DNA of 9,844 nucleotides from JBIOYL01 sp044870185 (GTDB lineage Bacteria; Actinomycetota; CALGFH01). The number at the start of each line of letters is the position of its first letter. The first letter of the stretch is position 1. The notes below the pieces were generated by a model, which was not told the origin of the DNA, searched no databases, and was given only the letters and a program-made list of their open reading frames with translations. Made by a program: the position numbers and the translations under genes. Shown piece by piece: positions 5,999-9,844 of the stretch. The DNA is taken from contig JBIOYL010000330.1 in assembly GCA_044870185.1 (NCBI GenBank), positions 1 through 9,844 on the forward strand, given 5' to 3'.

Positions 5999-7015
5999 GT
6001 GCGCAGCTCCAAGCTCGACCGGTGCCGCGCCTGGGTGGGGGTGGCCCTGCTCGCCCTGCTCGCGGCCGGCTGTGGCAGCCGCGCCGGGGGCTCGTCAGCC
6101 ACGCCGGCCGGCTCGCCGCCCGCCGCGACAGCGTCCACCCTGGCCGAGGGCCTGGCCGACGGCGAGCACATCGACTGGGTGGCCAAGCTGCCCCCGCCCG
6201 TCGGCGCGCCCAAGGTGCCGGGCTGCGCCACGGGGGCGCTCCAGGCCAGGCTCGACTGGGACCGCTCGCGCGGCGAGACGGCCGGCGTCTACAAGACGAC
6301 CGGCACCTACAAGCTGACCAATCCCGGCGCGGCGTGCGCGCTCGCCCAGTACGGCACGATCAGCCTGTTCGACGCCAAGCTCCGGCCGCTCCAGATCACC
6401 CAGGTCGGCGTGTCGCGGCCCCGCCAGCTCCCCGGCTCGGGCACGACGCCGGGCGTCGTCCAGCTCGGCGGCGGGCAGAGCGTGCAGGCCAGCGTGAGCT
6501 GGCAGAACTGGTGCGCGCGCTTCCCGAACTTCGTGACCCTGCGCGTGGCGCTCGACCCCGGCGGCACCGTGTCGGCGACGCAGAAGGCCCACGCCCCGTC
6601 GTGCACCGACCCGAAGGCGCCGTCGGGCATCCGGCTCGGCCCGTTCACGCCGCCCAGCCCCGCGCCCCCGCTGTCGGCGTCGCTGACGCTGCCCGACACC
6701 GTCAAGGCCGGCCAGCCGCTGCGCTACGCGGTGGAGCTGCGCAACGACGCCCTCCGGCCGGTGACGCTGCGGCCCTGCCCGACGTTCGCCGAGACGCTGC
6801 AGTCGAGCGTGGCCACCTTCGAGCGCCGCTACGTGCTGCGCTGCGAGCCGGTGCCCGGACCGATCCAGCCGCTCGCCTCGGTCAGCTTCGACATGGTGTT
6901 CGACGTGCCGTCGACGCTGCCGCCCGGCCAGTACCGTGTCGGCTGGAGCATCGTCCCGGCCGGCTGGCAGGTCGAGCTGCCGGTGGAGGCCGAAGCCGTG
7001 ACGGTCACCCGCTGA
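5999..7015 (+). CDS. Lipoprotein with DUF4232-like and Ig-like domains
   Basis: A 338-residue exported lipoprotein. Basic residues (RSSKLDRCR), a hydrophobic core (12-23) and LAAGC (21-25) form a lipoprotein signal peptide, so C25 should be acylated and the protein anchored outside the membrane. A Ser/Ala/Pro-rich spacer (26-55) leads to a domain at about 74-217 resembling DUF4232: C76, then YKTTGTYKLTNPGAACAL (98-115), VQLGGGQSVQASVSWQNWC (154-172) and a late C202. A second beta-rich, probably Ig-like domain covers 224-337, with C260 and C282. Six cysteines in the mature part beyond C25 could form three disulfides. Function is unknown; a substrate- or partner-binding role at the envelope is only a guess. 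GTG 5999 follows the PAP2 TGA with no gap, so the two are co-translated and may work together. Confidence 0.78.
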   Translation: MRSSKLDRCRAWVGVALLALLAAGCGSRAGGSSATPAGSPPAATASTLAEGLADGEHIDWVAKLPPPVGAPKVPGCATGALQARLDWDRSRGETAGVYKTTGTYKLTNPGAACALAQYGTISLFDAKLRPLQITQVGVSRPRQLPGSGTTPGVVQLGGGQSVQASVSWQNWCARFPNFVTLRVALDPGGTVSATQKAHAPSCTDPKAPSGIRLGPFTPPSPAPPLSASLTLPDTVKAGQPLRYAVELRNDALRPVTLRPCPTFAETLQSSVATFERRYVLRCEPVPGPIQPLASVSFDMVFDVPSTLPPGQYRVGWSIVPAGWQVELPVEAEAVTVTR

Positions 7016-7042
7016 AGCCAGGGGTGACGGCCGCCCGGCTGG

Positions 7043-7069
7043 CGTACCGGCCGGCTGGCGGCCGGTACG
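7043..7069. terminator. Perfect hairpin between convergent genes, likely bidirectional terminator
   Basis: GTACCGGCCG at 7044-7053 pairs perfectly with CGGCCGGTAC at 7059-7068 around a GCTGG loop, and one further C-G pair (7043/7069) gives an 11-bp stem. It lies in the 96-bp gap between the lipoprotein stop (7015) and the cyclase stop (7112), so it can end transcripts from both sides. There is no T-run, which is common for terminators in very GC-rich genomes. Confidence 0.65.
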
Positions 7070-7111
7070 TCGAGAACCCTGGCCGGGGCGAAGCGGGGGC
7101 GGCAGACGACG

Positions 7112-8320
7112 TCATGCCCGGCGGGCCTCGAGCAGCCGCACCGGACGGGCAAACCCCTTGAGCTGGACCTCCCCGACGTCCACGAAGGCCACGTCCTGGG
7201 GCGGGGCCGACTCGACCACGCGCTGGCTCACCAGCACCTGCCCCGCCCCCGCGTGGGCGGCGATGCGGGCGGCCAGGTTGACGGTGCGGCCGAAGTAGTC
7301 GCCGCCCTGGGCCACCACCGGCCCGGCCGCCACCCCCACGTGCGCCGGCGGCAGGCCGGCCTCGGGGAGCTGCTCCACCATCCGCAGCGCCGCCAGCACC
7401 GCCCCCGCCGGCTCCCGGAAGTGGACCATCACCCCGTCGCCAAGCCACTTCACCGGGATGCCGCCGTGCTCGCGCGACGACTGGTCCACCAGCACGGCCA
7501 GGCGTTCGGCCAGCGCGGCGGCAACCTGGTCGCCCTGCTCCTCGGTCAGCCGCGTGTAGCCCACCAGGTCAAGGAAGCACATCGCCGGGACCCGCCCGGA
7601 CCGGCGAAGCACCCCGGCCCGCTCCAGCTCACCCTCGATGCGCTCGACCAGGCCCTCGGTCCATACCAGCTCCTGCTGCCGGCGGTAGATGGCCAGCAGC
7701 GCGGGGTCGGCCACCGGCAGGAAGTCGACGCTCAGCTCGGCGGCCCGCTCCATGGCGGTGCGCTGGTCGGCGCCGGAGGCCAGCACCGGCCCCTCGAAGC
7801 GCGCCTGGTAGGCCTCGCCCCAGGCCGTGGCGATCAGTCGCAGGCCGTCGGCGTGCGCGCGGCCGAGCCGGGTCAGCCAGGCCAGGTCCAGCAGCCCGCT
7901 GGCCAGGCCGCGCTGCAGCAGCGGCACGATCTCCAGCTCGTCCTCCCGGATCGGCTCGTCGGGCGCCATGCGGGCGAACCCCATCGACTCCAGGGCGTCG
8001 GCGAGCGTGTCCAGCGGAATGCCGGTGTCCTGGCTCACCTGCCGGTAGGTCCTGGCCGAGCGCACCGCCCAGCGCCGGAACGGCGCGGTCTCCAGGAAGG
8101 TGAACGACAGCCGGCCCGCCCGGATGGCCGACGCGATCTGGTCCATCGGCAGCCCGGCCTGCTCGCACGCGGTGGCAAGGCGGACCTTCTGCACATCGGT
8201 CTCCCGGAACGGGCCGGCGCCGTCGCGGGCCACCAGGATGCCGAGGTCGACCAGCCGCCCGACCTCCGCCGCCGTCACGCCGGCGAGGTCGGCAAGGCCC
8301 GATGCCGAGAGCACAGTCAT
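7112..8320 (-). CDS. Class III adenylyl cyclase with MerR-like and regulatory N-terminal domains
   Basis: A 402-residue cytosolic enzyme predicted to make cAMP from ATP. Residues about 3-72 resemble a MerR-type winged helix (LADLAGVTAAEVGRLVDLGI, then GPFRETDVQKVRL and GLPMDQIASAI) without the usual RYYE signature. Residues about 88-235 are all-helical and resemble the autoinhibitory regulatory domain of the mycobacterial pH-sensitive cyclase Rv1264. The catalytic domain spans 242-400 and keeps all six key residues with Rv1264-like spacing: metal-binding D251 (FLDLVGYT) and D295 (KWLGDG), adenine-selecting K291 and D341 (GGDYFG), transition-state N348 and R352 (VNLAAR). As class III cyclases act as dimers, a homodimer is expected. 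ATG 8320 lies 12 bp after the methyltransferase stop, so the two genes are probably one transcript. The input signal is unknown. Confidence 0.88.
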   Translation of the reverse strand: MTVLSASGLADLAGVTAAEVGRLVDLGILVARDGAGPFRETDVQKVRLATACEQAGLPMDQIASAIRAGRLSFTFLETAPFRRWAVRSARTYRQVSQDTGIPLDTLADALESMGFARMAPDEPIREDELEIVPLLQRGLASGLLDLAWLTRLGRAHADGLRLIATAWGEAYQARFEGPVLASGADQRTAMERAAELSVDFLPVADPALLAIYRRQQELVWTEGLVERIEGELERAGVLRRSGRVPAMCFLDLVGYTRLTEEQGDQVAAALAERLAVLVDQSSREHGGIPVKWLGDGVMVHFREPAGAVLAALRMVEQLPEAGLPPAHVGVAAGPVVAQGGDYFGRTVNLAARIAAHAGAGQVLVSQRVVESAPPQDVAFVDVGEVQLKGFARPVRLLEARRA

Positions 8321-8332
8321 GCCGCCGTCATC

Positions 8333-9181
8333 CTAGGAGCGGCGCAGCCTGGACCGCCGAGGCCGGGGTCGTGCAACCACCAGCAGATGCGCACTGAGCC
8401 CCAGCAGCGTCGGCTGCGCCTCCACCGCACGCGCCGACCACAAGATCAGCTCCCGGTCCGCGTTGTGCTCCCAGCGCTCGCCGAGCTGGGGGAGCCAGCC
8501 CCCCAGGCCCTCGACCCCGAGGAGCTCGACCACCTCCAGGCCGGCGCTCTCGACCTCGGCCCGGAGCTCGTCGGGATGGTGGAAGTAGGCGGTGGTGAAC
8601 CAGTGGGGTCGGCGTTGGGGGTTGCGATGCTGGCCATCCTCGAGATCACGCTCGACGATCGGACGGAAGTCCGGGTCGAACAGGAACCCACGGCTGAGGC
8701 CGTCGAACAGCGAGGCGAACCGGGAGATGGCGGCCGCGAAGACGACGCCGCCGGGACGGACGACCCGTGCCGACTCCTCCAAGGCTCGGATGCGGTCGTC
8801 GCGCTCGACGAGGTGGTACAGCGGACCCAAGAGCAGGACGGCATCGAAGCTGGCCCGGGCGGCGCGAAGGTCGCGGGCATCGCCAAGCTCCGCCGTGATA
8901 CGCCCACGAGGCGTGGTGCGGTGGCGGACCTGCTCCACATGCCGCGGAACGGGATCGACCAGATGCACCTGGTGGCCGTCGGCGGCGAGCCAGGCGGCAT
9001 GCACGCCGGTGCCGCCGCCCACGTCCAGGATCCGCAGAGGACCTTGGGGGAGGTGCCGGCGGACGATCTCGCGGGTCCGCAGCAGCTCGAGCTGGCCGAG
9101 CCCCTGGACGAGCCGCTGCCCTTCGTCGATGTCGCGGTCGTAGTGCTCGACGATCTCGTCCCGGTCGGCGGAGCGCTCCAT
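8333..9181 (-). CDS. Class I SAM-dependent methyltransferase
   Basis: A 282-residue protein with a Rossmann-type methyltransferase core. Motif I is ILDVGGGTGVHAAWLA (51-66), which binds S-adenosylmethionine, and the acidic residue ending strand 2 is D76 in VHLVDP. A GDARDL segment (100-105) contacts the adenine region. Motif IV is FDAVLLLGPLYHL (112-124), and the post-motif helix ends ARVVRPGGVVFAAAI (138-152). The LGPLYHL and RVVRPGG pattern matches small-molecule methyltransferases of the UbiE/Methyltransf_11 type, but the substrate cannot be told. Residues 154-200 look like a lid that would define it, and the last dozen residues are arginine-rich. ATG 9181 is preferred over GTG 9214 because TACACT lies six bases upstream, making a leaderless mRNA likely; the GTG would fall inside the promoter. 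It is co-directional with the cyclase gene, 12 bp downstream. Confidence 0.85.
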   Translation of the reverse strand: MERSADRDEIVEHYDRDIDEGQRLVQGLGQLELLRTREIVRRHLPQGPLRILDVGGGTGVHAAWLAADGHQVHLVDPVPRHVEQVRHRTTPRGRITAELGDARDLRAARASFDAVLLLGPLYHLVERDDRIRALEESARVVRPGGVVFAAAISRFASLFDGLSRGFLFDPDFRPIVERDLEDGQHRNPQRRPHWFTTAYFHHPDELRAEVESAGLEVVELLGVEGLGGWLPQLGERWEHNADRELILWSARAVEAQPTLLGLSAHLLVVARPRPRRSRLRRS

Positions 9182-9216
9182 GGCGGCAGTGTAGTGGCTG
9201 GATCGGCCGGTCACAG
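9182..9216 (-). promoter_or_regulatory. Probable leaderless promoter of the methyltransferase-cyclase unit
   Basis: On the minus strand TACACT (9193-9188) fits TANNNT and is followed by six bases (GCCGCC) and then ATG 9181, the same geometry as in front of the PAC2 gene. The -35 position 17 bp upstream reads CTGTGA (9216-9211), which is only a weak match. No Shine-Dalgarno sequence is present. Confidence 0.55.
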
Positions 9217-9328
9217 CCGATGTGCGCTCGTCATCGCTACCATCGACCGGAGGCTGAGGCCGACAAGCGAGGATTCGACCGGGCCGTCACAACAGCGACC
9301 ACGCGGCTTGCGGAGCTCGAGGGGGATC

Positions 9329-9348
9329 GGTCGTGAAGGCTTCCGACC
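9329..9348. terminator. Small hairpin downstream of the solute-binding protein gene
   Basis: GGTCG (9329-9333) pairs with CGACC (9344-9348), and inside it GAA (9335-9337) pairs with TTC (9341-9343) around GGC, with T9334 bulged. It lies 54-73 bases past the solute-binding protein stop on the minus strand and could help end that transcript. It has no T-run. The rest of the 220-bp gap (9182-9401) holds the methyltransferase promoter and nothing else I can recognise. Confidence 0.3.
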
Positions 9349-9401
9349 AGCCGCACGCGGGCACGTCCGTCGCCGCCAGCGACGCCGCGTGACCCGCAAG
9401 C

Positions 9402-9844
9402 TCAGCCCTTCAGGGCCGAGTCCGTTGACGCGCCCTCGACCCACAGGGCCGGCAGGTCGGGGTTCTGGGTCCAGGGCGAGTAGGTCCAGTCGCGCACCCG
9501 GGCCGACCAGAAGAACTGCCGCATGTCGTAGAGGTAGGGGGCGACGGCGGCGTCCTCCATGGCCGCCCGGTCGGCGCCGGCCCACAGCTCGGCCTGCCTG
9601 GCCGGGTCGGGTTCGGCGGCTGCCCGGTCCAGCAGGGCGGTCACGGCCGGGTTGTCGTAGCCGCCGGCACCCGGGCCGCTAAGCACCTGACCCGAGCCGC
9701 CGGGCACCTGGCTGCCGCCGGCGGCACCCGGGCCGCCGAGCACCTGACGGAAGAACGCCCCGGTCGCGTCGCCGGGGACGGCCGGGCAGGCCAGCGCGTC
9801 GGCGAGCTGCGCCGCCGGACGACCGGCGGCCGGCGGCCGGCTGC
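9402..9844 (-). CDS. ABC transporter solute-binding protein family 5, C-terminal part (partial)
   Basis: The minus-strand frame is open from the window edge to TGA at 9404-9402, giving 146 complete residues, and continues beyond the window. The end resembles the C-terminal lobe of oligopeptide/dipeptide-type (SBP_bac_5) binding proteins: GYDNPAVTALLDRAAAEPDP, then ARQAELWAGADRAAMEDAAV and APYLYDMRQFFWSARVRDW, finishing near NPDLPALWVEG. In this family that lobe closes over a peptide, sugar or metal-chelate ligand outside the membrane and delivers it to an ABC importer. The signal peptide and N-lobe are off-window, so the ligand cannot be guessed. A Gly-rich stretch just before GYDNP comes from a 57-bp duplication and is longer than usual for this loop. 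No transporter permease or ATPase is visible downstream, so any partners would lie upstream. Confidence 0.8.
   Translation of the reverse strand, partial: SRPPAAGRPAAQLADALACPAVPGDATGAFFRQVLGGPGAAGGSQVPGGSGQVLSGPGAGGYDNPAVTALLDRAAAEPDPARQAELWAGADRAAMEDAAVAPYLYDMRQFFWSARVRDWTYSPWTQNPDLPALWVEGASTDSALKG
9666..9747. repeat. 57-bp tandem duplication in the solute-binding protein gene
   Basis: The segments 9666-9690 and 9723-9747 match at 23 of 25 bases with an offset of 57 bp (19 codons); a third, shorter copy of the CACCTG core is at 9705-9710. On the minus strand it encodes QVLGGPGAAGGSQVPGGSG followed by QVLSGPGAGG, a glycine-rich loop insertion that keeps the frame. Confidence 0.7.

Noticed and set aside
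9182..9214. GTG 9214 as the methyltransferase start
   Set aside because: It adds 11 residues that overlap the TACACT promoter element, and the family-like N-terminus starts at ATG 9181.
9333..9392. 19-residue plus-strand ORF (GTG 9333) in the gap beside the solute-binding protein gene
   Set aside because: A purine-rich stretch lies upstream, but the GTG overlaps the hairpin, the peptide has no features, and frames this short are common by chance.
7253..9682. 809-codon plus-strand open frame over the cyclase and methyltransferase
   Set aside because: Its product is Gly/Arg/His/Gln-rich without recognisable domains, whereas the opposite strand encodes two proteins with complete catalytic motifs. 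Long antisense frames are expected at this G+C.
1..9844. CRISPR arrays, tRNA genes, insertion sequences, defence or biosynthetic clusters
   Set aside because: I saw no regularly spaced repeats, cloverleaf sequences, transposase motifs or paired terminal inverted repeats. The few tandem repeats found are all inside coding sequences and in frame.

Overview
The window is a very GC-rich bacterial segment (by eye well above 65% G+C, with G/C dominating third codon positions). The gene content fits an actinobacterium (Actinomycetota): a PAC2-family proteasome-assembly-chaperone-like protein, a class III adenylyl cyclase of the Rv1264-type architecture, a lipoprotein resembling DUF4232 proteins, GTG starts, and two genes that look leaderless (TANNNT six bases before the ATG). 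Nothing in it identifies a genus; an uncultured soil or metagenomic lineage is possible. There are no tRNA, rRNA, CRISPR, transposase or phage genes.

Layout, left to right. (1) 1-892, plus strand: the last codons of an ABC-transporter ATPase, overlapping by four bases a complete ABC-2 type permease; together an export or membrane-remodelling ABC unit of unknown substrate. (2) 710-2062, minus strand: an MFS exporter (EntS/MFS_3-like) that appears to have lost TM3-TM4 and the motif A loop by an in-frame deletion. Its proline-rich tail runs antisense into the permease gene. (3) 2156-3037, plus strand: a PAC2 protein, divergent from the MFS gene, with a leaderless-type promoter. (4) 3045-4814, minus strand: a secreted protein with four Asp-boxes (sialidase/BNR-type beta-propeller), with a TTGACA promoter and a strong ribosome binding site. 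Its stop is 7 bp from that of PAC2. (5) 5022-7015, plus strand: a tight unit of a possible 21-residue leader ORF, a PAP2-family membrane protein with altered catalytic motifs, and a lipoprotein, joined by a GTGA overlap and then a TGA/GTG junction with no gap. A perfect 11-bp hairpin follows. (6) 7112-9181, minus strand: a SAM-dependent methyltransferase followed 12 bp later by a MerR-like/regulatory-domain/adenylyl cyclase protein; these two look like one transcript from a leaderless promoter. (7) 9402-9844, minus strand: the C-terminal part of a family 5 (oligopeptide-type) ABC solute-binding protein, cut by the window end, carrying a 57-bp tandem duplication that codes a Gly-rich loop.

The genes form several small independent transcription units, mostly about the cell envelope (exporters, secreted propeller, lipid-phosphatase-like membrane protein, lipoprotein, solute-binding protein) plus cAMP signalling. 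I see no convincing new multi-gene system. The observations most worth checking are the shortened MFS transporter, the PAP2 protein lacking two catalytic-motif residues, the overlapping leader ORF in front of it, and the leaderless promoters.
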